From Herbaspirillum sp. alder98 (GTDB lineage: Bacteria > Pseudomonadota > Gammaproteobacteria > Burkholderiales > Burkholderiaceae_D): 64,000 nt of DNA. The notes below the pieces were generated by a model. That model did not search any database, was not told where the DNA came from, and saw nothing but the letters and a program-made list of their open reading frames with translations. The stretch lies in NCBI RefSeq assembly GCF_020179755.1, contig NZ_JAIUCY010000002.1, positions 620,001 through 684,000 on the forward strand, written 5' to 3'. Position numbers and translations under genes: made by a program. This document shows, in pieces, positions 45,665 through 54,586 of the stretch (the stretch's first letter is position 1; each line of letters opens with the position of its first letter).

Positions 45665-46741
45665 TCAATGCGGGAAGGGCCACAACCTCAGTTTTTCCTT
45701 GGCGATCTGCCACAGCCGCGCCAGCCCGTGCGGCTCGACCACCAGGAAGAAGATGATCAGCGCGCCAAACACCATCATCTGGATGTGCGAGACGGTGGCA
45801 TTGGTGAATGGCAGGTGCAGCAAGGCGGCCAGCGGCGGCAGCAGGTTGTCGAGCAGGATCGGCAGCAGCAGGATGAAGGCCGAACCCAGGAAAGAGCCGA
45901 GGATGCTGCCGACGCCGCCGATGATGATCATGAACAGGATGCGAAACGACAGGTCCAGCGAGAAGCCGTCCGGCTCCACCGAGCCCAGGTAGCAGAAGGC
46001 ATACAGCGCGCCGGCCACGCCACAGAAGAACGAGCTGACCGCGAACGCGGTGAGCTTGGTGCGCATCAGCGGAATGCCAATCACCTCGGCGGCCACGTCC
46101 ATGTCGCGCACCGCCATCCAGGCGCGTCCAGTGCTGGAGCGCACCAGGTTCTTGGCCAGCAGCGCCATGACGCAGACAATCGCCAGCACGAACAGATACT
46201 TGCGCACCGGCGTGTTGATGGCCAGCCCGAACAGGTCGAAGCGCGGCACGCTGATCACGCCCGATGAACTCTCGTTGGAAAACCAGCTGAACTTGGTCAG
46301 CGCCCACACCACGAAGAATTGCGCCGCCAGCGTGGCGACGGCCAGATAGAAGCCCTTGATGCGCAGCGACGGCAAGCCGAACAGCACCCCCACCGCCGCC
46401 GCGCAACCACCGGCCAGCACCAGCGTGAGAACGATGGGAATGCCTTCGACCCGCAACTGGAAGTTATAGGCGGCATAGGCGCCCACCGCCATGAAGGCGG
46501 CCGAACCGAGCGATAGCTGGCCGGCGTAGCCGGTGAGGATATTGAGCCCCAGCGCGGCCAGGGCGAACACCAGGAAAGGAATCAGGATGGCCGAGAACCA
46601 GTACTCGCTGGCCAGCCACGGCACCGCCAGGAAGGCCACCGCCAGCAACAGCGCAAAACCGATGCGGTCCTGGCGCAGCGGGAATATCTGGCTGTCGGCG
46701 ATGTAGCTGCTCTTGAATTGCCCTGCTTCACGGTACAGCAT
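45665..46741 (-). CDS. livM: Branched-chain-type ABC transporter permease LivM
   Basis: A 358-residue inner-membrane permease with about 9-10 helices. Family blocks: LAALGLNILTGYAGQLSLGS, FMAVGAYAAYNFQ, GFYLAVATLAAQF, RAWMAVRDMDVAAEVIGIPL (the cytosolic coupling loop), and RILFMIIIGGVGSILGSFLG. The start at 46741 has CAGGAG upstream. It lies 54 bases after livH. Confidence 0.94.
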   Translation of the reverse strand: MLYREAGQFKSSYIADSQIFPLRQDRIGFALLLAVAFLAVPWLASEYWFSAILIPFLVFALAALGLNILTGYAGQLSLGSAAFMAVGAYAAYNFQLRVEGIPIVLTLVLAGGCAAAVGVLFGLPSLRIKGFYLAVATLAAQFFVVWALTKFSWFSNESSSGVISVPRFDLFGLAINTPVRKYLFVLAIVCVMALLAKNLVRSSTGRAWMAVRDMDVAAEVIGIPLMRTKLTAFAVSSFFCGVAGALYAFCYLGSVEPDGFSLDLSFRILFMIIIGGVGSILGSFLGSAFILLLPILLDNLLPPLAALLHLPFTNATVSHIQMMVFGALIIFFLVVEPHGLARLWQIAKEKLRLWPFPH

Positions 46742-46795
46742 GTTGGTCTCCTGAATCTGCCATTGGATACGTCTCCTGCAATGTGCCGATGCCGC

Positions 46796-47710
46796 TCACA
46801 CCCGGTCGATATGCCGTTCGCCGAACAACCCTTCGGGCCGCACCAGCAGGAACAGCAACGCAAATACATACGGGAACCATCCCTCGATGCCGCCGAAGTT
46901 GCCGCCGAAGGCATCCTGCATCACCGGCGGAATATAGATCTCGGCCAGTTTCTCGGAAGCGCCGATGATCAGCCCGCCCACGATCGCCCCCGGGATCGAG
47001 GTGAAACCGCCCAGGATCAACACCGGCAAGGCCTTCAGCGCGGTCATCGTGAGCGCAAACTGGACCCCGTTGCGCGAGCCCCAGAGCAGCCCCGCCACCA
47101 GCGCCACGAACCCGGCCACGCCCCACACCACCGCCCAGATATGCTGCAGCGGGATGCCAAGCGACAGCGCCGCCTGATGGTCGTCGGCCACCGCCCGCAA
47201 GGCGCGCCCGACCTTGGTCTTCTGGAAGAACAGCGCCAGCACCGCTACCAGCGCCACCACCATGCCGGAGGCAAACAGGTCGAAGCGCGAGATGCCGATG
47301 CCGACACTGTCCATCACCGACTGGATCGGTTCGTCGACGATGCCCAGGTCGATCGGCCGCACTTCGCTGCCGAACAGCAGCGGGCCCAGTCCTTCGAGGA
47401 AGAAGGTCAAGCCGATGGTGGCCATGAACAAGGTAATGGCAGGCTGGTTGACCAGCTTACGCAGCACGAAGCGTTCGGTGGCCAGGCCGACCAGGATCAT
47501 CACCACGAAGGCGCCGATGATGGCGGCCCACATCGGCAGGCCCCGGTCCATCAGGCCCACCACCGCCAGCGCGGCGAAATACACCATCGCGCCCTGGGCA
47601 AAATTGAAGACGCCGGAAGCCTTGTAGATCAGCACGAAGCCCAGCGCCACCAGCGAATACATCAGGCCCGAGAGCAAGCCGCTGATGGTTACCTCGATAA
47701 AGAATTGCAT
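46796..47710 (-). CDS. livH: Branched-chain-type ABC transporter permease LivH
   Basis: A 304-residue permease with eight or so helices. Blocks: SGLLSGLMYSLVALGFVLIY, GVFNFAQGAMVYFAALA, and the coupling loop KTKVGRALRAVADDHQAALS, LGIPLQHIWAVVWGVAGFVA; the C-terminal LPVLILGGFTSIPGAIVGGL. All are typical of LivH. It begins 8 bases after the livG stop, so the two are tightly coupled. Confidence 0.94.
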   Translation of the reverse strand: MQFFIEVTISGLLSGLMYSLVALGFVLIYKASGVFNFAQGAMVYFAALAVVGLMDRGLPMWAAIIGAFVVMILVGLATERFVLRKLVNQPAITLFMATIGLTFFLEGLGPLLFGSEVRPIDLGIVDEPIQSVMDSVGIGISRFDLFASGMVVALVAVLALFFQKTKVGRALRAVADDHQAALSLGIPLQHIWAVVWGVAGFVALVAGLLWGSRNGVQFALTMTALKALPVLILGGFTSIPGAIVGGLIIGASEKLAEIYIPPVMQDAFGGNFGGIEGWFPYVFALLFLLVRPEGLFGERHIDRV

Positions 47711-47718
47711 GGCGTCTC

Positions 47719-48594
47719 CTAGTGCGCGGTGCCGAGATAGGCCCGGATCACGTCCGGGTTGTTCATCACTTCGTCGGGCGTGCCGTCGCCGATCTTCTTG
47801 CCGTAGTCCAGCACCACCACGCGGTCGGAGATATCCATCACCACCCCCATGTCATGCTCGATGAGCACGATGGTGGTGCCGAACTGGTCGTTGACGTCGA
47901 GGATGAAACGGCACATGTCCTGTTTCTCTTCCACGTTCATGCCCGCCATCGGCTCGTCCAGCAGCAGCATGCCGGGTTCGGCCGCCAGCGCCCGCGCCAG
48001 CTCGACGCGCTTTTGCAGGCCGTAGGGCAAGCGCCCCACCGGCGTCTTGCGGATGTGCTGGATTTCGAGAAAGTCGATCACCTCCTCCACATGCCGCCGA
48101 TGCGCGATCTCTTCAGAGCGGGCCGGCCCCCACCACAATGCATTGGCCAGCAGCCCGCTGCGCATGCGGGTATTGCGCCCGGTCATGATGTTGTCGAGCA
48201 CCGTCATGCCCTTGAACAGGGCGATGTTCTGGAAGGTGCGCGCGATGCCCTGGCGCGCGATGGCGCTGGGATGCATGCCGCGCCTGGCCTGGCCGCGATA
48301 GACGATATTGCCCTTCTGCGGGTGGTAGACGCCATTGATGACGTTGATCATCGAGCTCTTGCCGGCGCCGTTGGGACCGATGATGGCGCGGATCTCGTGC
48401 TCGCGGACATCGAACGAGATATCGGTGAGCGCCTTGACGCCGCCGAACGAGAGCGAGATGTTCTGCAGGTCGAGAATGACCTCGCCGATCTGGCGACCAT
48501 GGGCCGCCGGCGGCGTGGCATGGGTGGCGGCATCGGCGGTGGCGGCAGGCGGCAGCCCGGACGGGGCGATTTCTGCGCTCATGTGTCGTTTCAT
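47719..48594 (-). CDS. livG: Branched-chain-type ABC transporter ATP-binding protein LivG
   Basis: ATPase of about 291 residues. Walker A IIGPNGAGKSSMINVINGVY, Q-loop GIARTFQNIALFKGMTVLDN, the signature LPYGLQKRVELARALAAEPG (LSGGQ replaced by PYGLQ, usual in LivG), Walker B MLLLDEPMAGMN and H-loop VLIEHDMGVVMDI. A Pro/Ala-rich N-terminal extension of about 30 residues precedes the ABC domain. Start choices are ATG 48606, 48594 or 48582, none with a strong ribosome-binding site; 48594 is listed provisionally. Confidence 0.9.
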   Translation of the reverse strand: MKRHMSAEIAPSGLPPAATADAATHATPPAAHGRQIGEVILDLQNISLSFGGVKALTDISFDVREHEIRAIIGPNGAGKSSMINVINGVYHPQKGNIVYRGQARRGMHPSAIARQGIARTFQNIALFKGMTVLDNIMTGRNTRMRSGLLANALWWGPARSEEIAHRRHVEEVIDFLEIQHIRKTPVGRLPYGLQKRVELARALAAEPGMLLLDEPMAGMNVEEKQDMCRFILDVNDQFGTTIVLIEHDMGVVMDISDRVVVLDYGKKIGDGTPDEVMNNPDVIRAYLGTAH

Positions 48595-48677
48595 GGTGAT
48601 TGGCATCGGTGGCGTCGATGGTGGCTGGCTCGAACCGGGCCCGTGGCCCGGCAACGGATGTGCTGCAACGGCCCGCC

Positions 48678-50639
48678 TCAGGCGGCCTGCTCCAGCGGCG
48701 CGTAGGTCTGTGCTTCGACGATGGCCAGCTCGGCGGCAATCGCGCCCTGCCGACCGTCCTCGAAACGCACCTGGGTCTCGATGTATTGCTTGCTGCGCCC
48801 GGCGTAGAGGGCTTCGATCAGCACCGCATACTTCTCGGCGATGAAGCCGCGCCGGACCTTGCGGGTGCGGGTCAGTTCATCGTCATCCGGGTCGAGCTCC
48901 TTGTGCAGGATCAGGAAGCGATGCACCTGGGAGGCGGCCAGCAACGGGTCGCGCGCCAGGTCGGCGTTGACCTTCTCGACGCATTCGCGCACCAGCTGGT
49001 ACACCGCTGCATTGCCGGCCAGGTCGGTGTAGCCGCTGTAAGGCAGGTTGCGGCGCTCGGCCCAGTTGCCCACGGCGTCCATGTCGATGTTGACGAAGGC
49101 CATGCATTGCGCGCGCCCGTGGCCGAAGGTGACTGCTTCCTTGATGAAGGGAAAGAACTTCAGCTTGTTCTCGATGTACTTGGGCGCGAACATGCTGCCG
49201 CAGGCCATGCGGCCGACATCCTTGGCACGGTCGATGATCTTGAGATGGCCGTCGCTGTCGAAGAAGCCGGCGTCGCCGGTGTGGAAGTAGCCTTCGCTGT
49301 CGATGGCCTCGGCGGTGGCCTCCGGGCGCTGGAAGTATTCCTTCATCATGCCGGGGGTGCGCACCAGCACTTCGCCGTTGTCGGCGATGCGCACCTCCAC
49401 CCCTTTCATGGGCCGTCCCACGGTGTCGAGCCGGACATCGCCCGACGGCTGCATGCACACCGTCACGCAGGTCTCGGTCATGCCGTACAACTGCTTCAGG
49501 TTGATGCCCAGCGAACGATAGAAATCGAACAGGTCGGGGCCGATGGCCTCGCCGCCGGTATAGGCCACCCGCAGGCGCGACATGCCCAGCACGTTCTTCA
49601 GCGGCCCGTAGACCAGCACATCGCCCAGCGCATAGAGCAGGCGGTCGGACCACGACACGTCGCCGCGCCGGTCCAGGATGCGCATGCCGACCCGGCGTGC
49701 CACCCGCATGAAGCCGTGGAACATGCGACGCTTGATCCAGCCCGCATCCTCGATGCGGATCATTACCTGGGTCAGGATGTTTTCGTAGATGCGCGGTGGC
49801 GCGAAGTAATAACTGGGGCCGATCTCGCGCAGGTCGCTCATCACCGTATTGGGCGACTCGGGACAGTTCAGGCACAGCCCCGCCACATGCTGCTGGGCAA
49901 ACGAATAAAGAAAATCGCCGACCCATGCCAGCGGCAGGTAGCACAGGATATCGTCGCGGTCATCGAGCCGGTCGAATTCCACCAGGGTACGTGCGGTGGC
50001 GATCATGGCGCGATGGGTGTGGCAGACGCCCTTGGGCTTGCCGGTGGTGCCCGAGGTGTAGAGGATGATGGCGACGTCGTCCGCCTGGACGGCTGCGACC
50101 TGGCTCTCGTAGAAGCCCGGGTGCTCGGCGTCGAACGCCTCTCCCAGCGCCTGCACGCGGGCGAACGACAGCAGCTCGGGCTGATGATAGTTGCGCATGC
50201 CGCGTTCGTCGTCATAGATGACGTGGGCGATGCGCGGCAGCTCCTGCTTGATCTCGAACACCTTGTCGACCTGTTCCTGGTCTTCGGCCATCACGAAATC
50301 GACCTTCGCATCCGCCAGCACATAGGCCATGTCGGCTGCCGGCGCATCCTGGTACAAGGGCACCGGCACGCCGCCCAATGCCTGCGCCGCCGCCATCGCC
50401 CAGTACAATCGGGGACAGTTCTCGCCGATGATCGCCAGGCTCATGCCGCGCATGAATCCCAGCGCGGCCAGGCCGCAGGCGAAGGCGCGCACTTCGGCCG
50501 CACTCTGCTGCCAGGTCGTGGTTTGCCAGATGCCGAGGTCCTTCTCGCGAAAGGCCGGGCGGTCGCCACGTGTGCGGGCATGGGCTTGCAGCAACTGCGG
50601 AAACGTCGCAGCGCCTGTCTCAGGTGTTGTCTCCACCAT
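48678..50639 (-). CDS. AMP-binding long-chain acyl-CoA ligase-like protein
   Basis: A 653-residue adenylate-forming ligase. The P-loop is YTSGTTGKPKGVCHTHRAM (about 187-205), the A5 motif LKQLYGMTETCVTV, and the A7/A8 region YFHTGDAGFFDSDGHLKIID followed by RAKDVGRMACGSMFAPKYIE. The closest recognisable group is long-chain fatty acid-CoA ligases of the AMP-dependent synthetase family linked to liv-type transporters. It is the first gene of the operon ligase-livG-livH-livM-livK-livF-PaaK-like, divergent from a CRP/FNR regulator at 50840. It probably traps the imported acid as a CoA ester; the acid is unknown. Confidence 0.92.
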   Translation of the reverse strand: MVETTPETGAATFPQLLQAHARTRGDRPAFREKDLGIWQTTTWQQSAAEVRAFACGLAALGFMRGMSLAIIGENCPRLYWAMAAAQALGGVPVPLYQDAPAADMAYVLADAKVDFVMAEDQEQVDKVFEIKQELPRIAHVIYDDERGMRNYHQPELLSFARVQALGEAFDAEHPGFYESQVAAVQADDVAIILYTSGTTGKPKGVCHTHRAMIATARTLVEFDRLDDRDDILCYLPLAWVGDFLYSFAQQHVAGLCLNCPESPNTVMSDLREIGPSYYFAPPRIYENILTQVMIRIEDAGWIKRRMFHGFMRVARRVGMRILDRRGDVSWSDRLLYALGDVLVYGPLKNVLGMSRLRVAYTGGEAIGPDLFDFYRSLGINLKQLYGMTETCVTVCMQPSGDVRLDTVGRPMKGVEVRIADNGEVLVRTPGMMKEYFQRPEATAEAIDSEGYFHTGDAGFFDSDGHLKIIDRAKDVGRMACGSMFAPKYIENKLKFFPFIKEAVTFGHGRAQCMAFVNIDMDAVGNWAERRNLPYSGYTDLAGNAAVYQLVRECVEKVNADLARDPLLAASQVHRFLILHKELDPDDDELTRTRKVRRGFIAEKYAVLIEALYAGRSKQYIETQVRFEDGRQGAIAAELAIVEAQTYAPLEQAA

Positions 50640-50839
50640 TTTCCCACCTTGTCTTTGTAGGCATGGAGGGCTCGCCCTTGGTCAGGACGGACCCGGTGTC
50701 GGTGCAGTCTGTGCCGGCTTGCTGACACCGGTCTTACGCTGCACTCGGTTTTTGATTGTGTGACGAGTGTAGTTGCAGTGGTTGCCAGGTAGATGTCATT
50801 GGGCCGACAATTGTTAAACTTTCGATATTGCGACGCATC

Positions 50840-51535
50840 ATGCAGACCACGATAAAAGACATGTTGTCCAAGAGCCTGTGGGCTCGCGCACTGACGCCGG
50901 CACAGTTGGCGCGGGTCGAGGCCGAGGTATCCTCGCGCCATATCGACGCCGGCAGCTATGTGTGCCGCAAGGGCGATCCGGTGACCCACTGGATCGGCGT
51001 GCACGAAGGCTTGCTGAAGATGAGCAGCGTCTCGCCCGAAGGCAAGACCGTCTCGTTTGCCGGCATGGCCACCGGCGGCTGGCTGGGGGAAGGATCGCTG
51101 CTCAAGGATGAGCCGCGCAAATACGATGTGGTGGCGCTGCGCGACAGCGAATTGATGTACATGCCGAAGGCCACCTATGCCTGGCTGCTCGACACCAGCA
51201 TCGCCTTCAACCGTTTTCTGGTGACGCAACTCAATGAACGCCTGGCGTTGTTCATCTCGCTGGTGGAATACGATCGCATGCTGGAACCCGATGCCCGGGT
51301 CGCACGCTGCCTGGCGGCCTTGTTCAATCCCTATCTCAACCCCGGCATCGGCCTCAACCTGCAGATCTCGCAGGAAGAAGTGGGCAACCTGTCTGGCACG
51401 TCTCGCCAGCGCGCCAACCAGGCCTTGCAGGTGCTTGAGAAGGCGGGCCTGCTCAAGGTCGACTATGGCAGCATCACCATCAACGATCTCGACGGCCTGC
51501 GCCGCTTTCATGGCCCGACGACGAATAACGGATAA
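50840..51535 (+). CDS. Crp/Fnr-family transcriptional regulator without iron-sulfur ligands
   Basis: A 231-residue regulator. The N-terminal beta roll (VCRKGDPVTHWIGVHEGLLK, then FAGMATGGWLGEGSLLKDEP) is followed by the dimer helix and a C-terminal HTH (LQISQEEVGNLSGTSRQRAN). The cysteine pattern of FNR is missing, so it is not an oxygen sensor of that type; it may bind a nucleotide or CoA-like ligand. The ATG at 50840 is preferred over a TTG at 50756 because the latter adds a Cys-rich stretch of non-coding character. Divergent position suggests it regulates the acid-uptake operon. Confidence 0.9.
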   Translation: MQTTIKDMLSKSLWARALTPAQLARVEAEVSSRHIDAGSYVCRKGDPVTHWIGVHEGLLKMSSVSPEGKTVSFAGMATGGWLGEGSLLKDEPRKYDVVALRDSELMYMPKATYAWLLDTSIAFNRFLVTQLNERLALFISLVEYDRMLEPDARVARCLAALFNPYLNPGIGLNLQISQEEVGNLSGTSRQRANQALQVLEKAGLLKVDYGSITINDLDGLRRFHGPTTNNG

Positions 51536-51554
51536 ATGGATAAACGGATGAATA

Positions 51555-51581
51555 AAAAAAGCTGCCAATGGCAGCTTTTTT
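51555..51581. terminator. Bidirectional terminator
   Basis: AAAAAAGCTGCC, loop AAT, GGCAGCTTTTTT: a 12-bp stem with A and T tracts on both sides, between the convergent Crp/Fnr and response-regulator genes. Confidence 0.93.
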
Positions 51582-51608
51582 CATGCAGATGTCAGTAACC
51601 CGGCAGGT

Positions 51609-52076
51609 TCAGGGCTGCACGCCCGGTTGCCCTGCCTTGCCGCCGCGCGCAGGGCGATTGCGGTTGAGCCAGTAGGTGCCGGTGTCCGCCACCGTGTCCA
51701 TCAATACCTTCGGGTCGGACGACTTGACCACATAACCGTTGGCGCCCAGCGTATAACTCTTGTCGATATCCTGCTGGTCTTCGGAGGAAGAGAACATCAC
51801 CACCGGGATATGCGATGTCGCCTCGTTGGACTTGATGATCTCCAGGAAATCGTGGCCGCTCATCAGCGGCAGGTTCAAGTCGAGCAGGATCAGGTATGGA
51901 TGCAGTTCCTTGCGGTGGGCATAGCCCTGCGAAAAAAAGAATTCTTCCGCGCCTTCGGCATCCTCGAACCACTTCATGTTGTCCGCCATCTGGTGGTTGC
52001 CCAACGCCCTGCGGGTCATTGCAGCCACAGCGTGATTGTCTTCGACCAGGATGATGTCGTATTGCTCGATATCCAT
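51609..52076 (-). CDS. Single-domain response regulator (Rcp1-like)
   Basis: A 155-residue REC-only protein. Acidic pocket DIILVEDNHAVAAMTRRALG, phosphoacceptor Asp in YLILLDLNLPLMSGHDFLEI (about residue 66), Thr/Ser switch VVMFSSSEDQQDI and Lys in YVVKSSDPKV. This type (longer beta3-alpha3 loop, HRKELHPY) usually partners phytochrome-like or PAS histidine kinases. It is 365 bases from the kinase/regulator cluster at 52442-56374 and may be a phosphorelay partner of the HisKA kinase there. Confidence 0.92.
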   Translation of the reverse strand: MDIEQYDIILVEDNHAVAAMTRRALGNHQMADNMKWFEDAEGAEEFFFSQGYAHRKELHPYLILLDLNLPLMSGHDFLEIIKSNEATSHIPVVMFSSSEDQQDIDKSYTLGANGYVVKSSDPKVLMDTVADTGTYWLNRNRPARGGKAGQPGVQP

Positions 52077-52441
52077 ACAAGGATCTCTTTCGTCAGTAAA
52101 TTCAAGCTGGAACTATTGGTGTTTCGGCCGGGGGCACCGTCTCGTACAGCAGGCTTTTTTCACTTGATCCGGCAGTTGATTTTTTATCTATGCCACACAC
52201 GTTCCACAACAATGTCTTCCAGCATCGGCGATCTGCTTAAAAGCCAGTGCTGACGCCGATTTCGGCACTGTGAAAGGATTATTGCACAGCCATTTTCAAA
52301 AGGAATCAGATTTTTCCTGAACTGCAAAAAAACGCTGATGCAAAAATTCCGTACGGAATTTTTATCACTTATAAGTTATAAAAAAACCAACATTAAACGT
52401 AACCGTACCCTTCATGCCCGTGCCGCTCGGCCCGAGCCGAC
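52077..52441. other. 365-base intergenic region between two response regulator genes
   Basis: Unusually AT-rich for this chromosome in its second half. It holds a perfect 22-bp palindrome (52342-52363) and ACTTATAAGT (52368-52377, also self-complementary). I see no open frame with a ribosome-binding site and no T-tract terminator beyond the palindrome. The promoter of the single-domain regulator must lie here. Confidence 0.5.
52342..52363. promoter_or_regulatory. 22-bp perfect palindrome
   Basis: AAAAATTCCGT followed directly by ACGGAATTTTT: 11-base arms without loop, core TTCCGTACGGAA. The lack of a loop argues against a simple terminator and for a dimeric-regulator operator; it lies 266 bases before the response regulator start and 79 bases after the stop of the NarL-type gene. 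Confidence 0.5.
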
Positions 52442-53092
52442 TTATTTGTCGGTGGTGGCGATGCCGGTACGGATGGCGTAGCGCACCAGTCCCGGCACGT
52501 CGCGAATATCGAGCCGGTCCATCAACTGGGCGCGGTGGGTCTCGATGGTCTTGGCGCTGACATTGAGCTGGTAGGCGATTTCCTTGGTGTTGTTGCCTTC
52601 GGCGATCAACTGCAGGATCTCACGCTGGCGCGGCGTCAGCACTTCGACCGGCGTGCCGTTCTGGGCTACCCGTTTCATGTAGCTGTCGAGGGCATCGCGC
52701 GAGATGTGCGAATCGAGATACTGGCGCCCGTGCTTGACCTCGTAGAGCGCCTTTTCGAGTTCGGTCGCCGCCGAGTCCTTGAACAGGTAGCCGTTGGCGC
52801 CGGCGTTGAGCGCCTGCATCACATATTCTTCGCTGCCGTACATCGACAGCATCAGAAAGCGCGTGGTGGGATAGTCGGCACGCAGGCGGCGCAAGGCTTC
52901 CAGGCCGTTCATGCCCTTCATGGCGATGTCCAGCACCACCATGTCGGGCTTGAGCTGGGCAACCAGCTGGATCGCTTCGGCGCCGTCCGACGCCTCGCCA
53001 ACCACTTCCACGCCAGGCATGGCGGCCAGCAGGGCCTTGATACCACTGCGCACCAGCGCGTGGTCGTCGGCGAGAATGATGCGCGTGAGCAT
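52442..53092 (-). CDS. NarL/FixJ-family response regulator
   Basis: A 216-residue two-domain regulator. REC: IILADDHALVRSGIKALLAA, Asp in MVVLDIAMKGMNGLEALRRL (about residue 55), Lys in YLFKDSAATE. The LuxR-type HTH is LTPRQREILQLIAEGNNTKE and QLNVSAKTIETHRAQLMDRL. It starts one base after the stop of the hybrid HisKA_3 kinase gene, so that kinase is its likely partner. Confidence 0.95.
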   Translation of the reverse strand: MLTRIILADDHALVRSGIKALLAAMPGVEVVGEASDGAEAIQLVAQLKPDMVVLDIAMKGMNGLEALRRLRADYPTTRFLMLSMYGSEEYVMQALNAGANGYLFKDSAATELEKALYEVKHGRQYLDSHISRDALDSYMKRVAQNGTPVEVLTPRQREILQLIAEGNNTKEIAYQLNVSAKTIETHRAQLMDRLDIRDVPGLVRYAIRTGIATTDK

Positions 53093-53093
53093 G

Positions 53094-54563
53094 TCAGATC
53101 CTCCTTACGATTGGGGCGACCGGCAGGTGCATGACGATTTCCGTCCCCTCCCCCGGCGCCGATGAAATGTCCATTGAACCACCGACCAGGATCGCCCGCT
53201 CTTCCATGTTGAGCAGGCCGAAGCTGGTCCCCGAGATGGCATTGCTGCGGGCCCGCTCGAGATCGAAGCCGCGACCGTCGTCGCGAATGCTCAGGTACAC
53301 CAGATCCTGCTTGCGATCGATCTTGACCCAGATGTTCTTGCAATGCGCATGGCGCAGGATGTTGGTGACGGCTTCCTGGACGATGCGAAATCCGGTGTTC
53401 TCGATATCGTGATGCAATTCGTCGTCATGACCGGTGCTCTCGAACCAGCCGCTGACGCCGGCCAGCTTCGACTTCTGCTCGACATAGGCCCGCAGCGCTG
53501 CGATCAGCCCCAGGTTATCCAGCTGCGGCGGACGCAGGTCGAGCGACAGGCTGCGCACCTGGGCCAGCACCGAGGTCACGATATCGATGCCGTTCTGCAG
53601 CGACGGGCCTTCCAGCGAACCGGTCTTCTTGATGGTCTCGAGATTGATCTTGAGCGCGGTCAGCGATTGGCCAACATCATCATGCAAGCCGCGTGCCAAG
53701 TGCTGGCGTTCGCGTTCCTGCACCTCGATGACGCGTGAGGACAGCAATTGCTGGCGCTGGATCGCCAGTTCCAGTTCGCGCCGCGACTGTTCGCGCTCGG
53801 TGACGTCGATGGCCAGCCCGGCCACCATGTCGCCCTTGCCTTCGCCGTTGATCGGAAACCGCACCACGTCCAGGATGCGGGCGTTGTGGTTGTGATCGAA
53901 CATGGTCTCCTGCGTATGCAGTTCGCGCTTCTCGAGCAGCACCTTGCGGTCGGCCTCTTCCGAGGCCTGGGCCGCACCGGACGACATCATCTCGAAATCG
54001 GTCTGGCCATCCATGGCGCTGGGCGTCATGCCGAAGAACGCCGCCTGCGCCGGATTGACATAGCTGTAGCGCAGTTGCGAGTCCTTGATCCAGGTCGGCA
54101 TCGGCGCGGCGTTCATGAAGGCGTTGAAGCGCGCCTGCATTTCGCGCAGGGCCTGGGCGCTGGCGCGCTGCTTGCGCCGCGCCTGGGCGTCACGCAGCTC
54201 GCGGTCGACCGCATGCGGCAGGCGCGTGATGGCGCTCTTGAGAAAGTAATCCTGGGCGCCGGCCTTCATCACCTCGACCGCGGTCTGCTCGCCGATCACA
54301 CCCGAGACGATGATGAACGGGGTCTGGTCGTTATCGGTCTTGACGATCTTGAGCGCTTCGACGCCGCTGAAACTGGGCATCGAATAGTCGGAGATGACGA
54401 TATCCCAGCGGGTGTCGCGCAAGGCCGCCCACAGGTCTTCTTCGTTCTCGACCCGCTGCCAGGTCGGCTCGAAGCCACCGCGTTTGAGCTCGCGCACCAT
54501 CAACACGGCATCTTCTTCCATGTCTTCGACGAACAGAACGCGTAGCGGAATACTCATGGTCAC
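53094..54563 (-). CDS. REC-PAS-HisKA_3 sensor kinase
   Basis: A 489-residue soluble kinase. An N-terminal receiver (RVLFVEDMEEDAVLMVRELK; Asp in DIVISDYSMPSFSG about 55) is followed by a PAS domain (about 145-265). The HisKA_3 dimerisation helix has phospho-His in ERQHLARGLHDDVGQSLTAL, and the HATPase is seen in VTNILRHAHCKNIWVKI and IRDDGRGFDLERA. No membrane segment, so input comes through REC phosphorylation and the PAS. It is between a HisKA kinase gene (23 bases upstream) and the NarL-type regulator gene (one base downstream), which suggests a kinase-to-kinase relay. Confidence 0.94.
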   Translation of the reverse strand: MTMSIPLRVLFVEDMEEDAVLMVRELKRGGFEPTWQRVENEEDLWAALRDTRWDIVISDYSMPSFSGVEALKIVKTDNDQTPFIIVSGVIGEQTAVEVMKAGAQDYFLKSAITRLPHAVDRELRDAQARRKQRASAQALREMQARFNAFMNAAPMPTWIKDSQLRYSYVNPAQAAFFGMTPSAMDGQTDFEMMSSGAAQASEEADRKVLLEKRELHTQETMFDHNHNARILDVVRFPINGEGKGDMVAGLAIDVTEREQSRRELELAIQRQQLLSSRVIEVQERERQHLARGLHDDVGQSLTALKINLETIKKTGSLEGPSLQNGIDIVTSVLAQVRSLSLDLRPPQLDNLGLIAALRAYVEQKSKLAGVSGWFESTGHDDELHHDIENTGFRIVQEAVTNILRHAHCKNIWVKIDRKQDLVYLSIRDDGRGFDLERARSNAISGTSFGLLNMEERAILVGGSMDISSAPGEGTEIVMHLPVAPIVRRI

Positions 54564-54586
54564 CGTCTTTCAAGAATGAATGCTGG

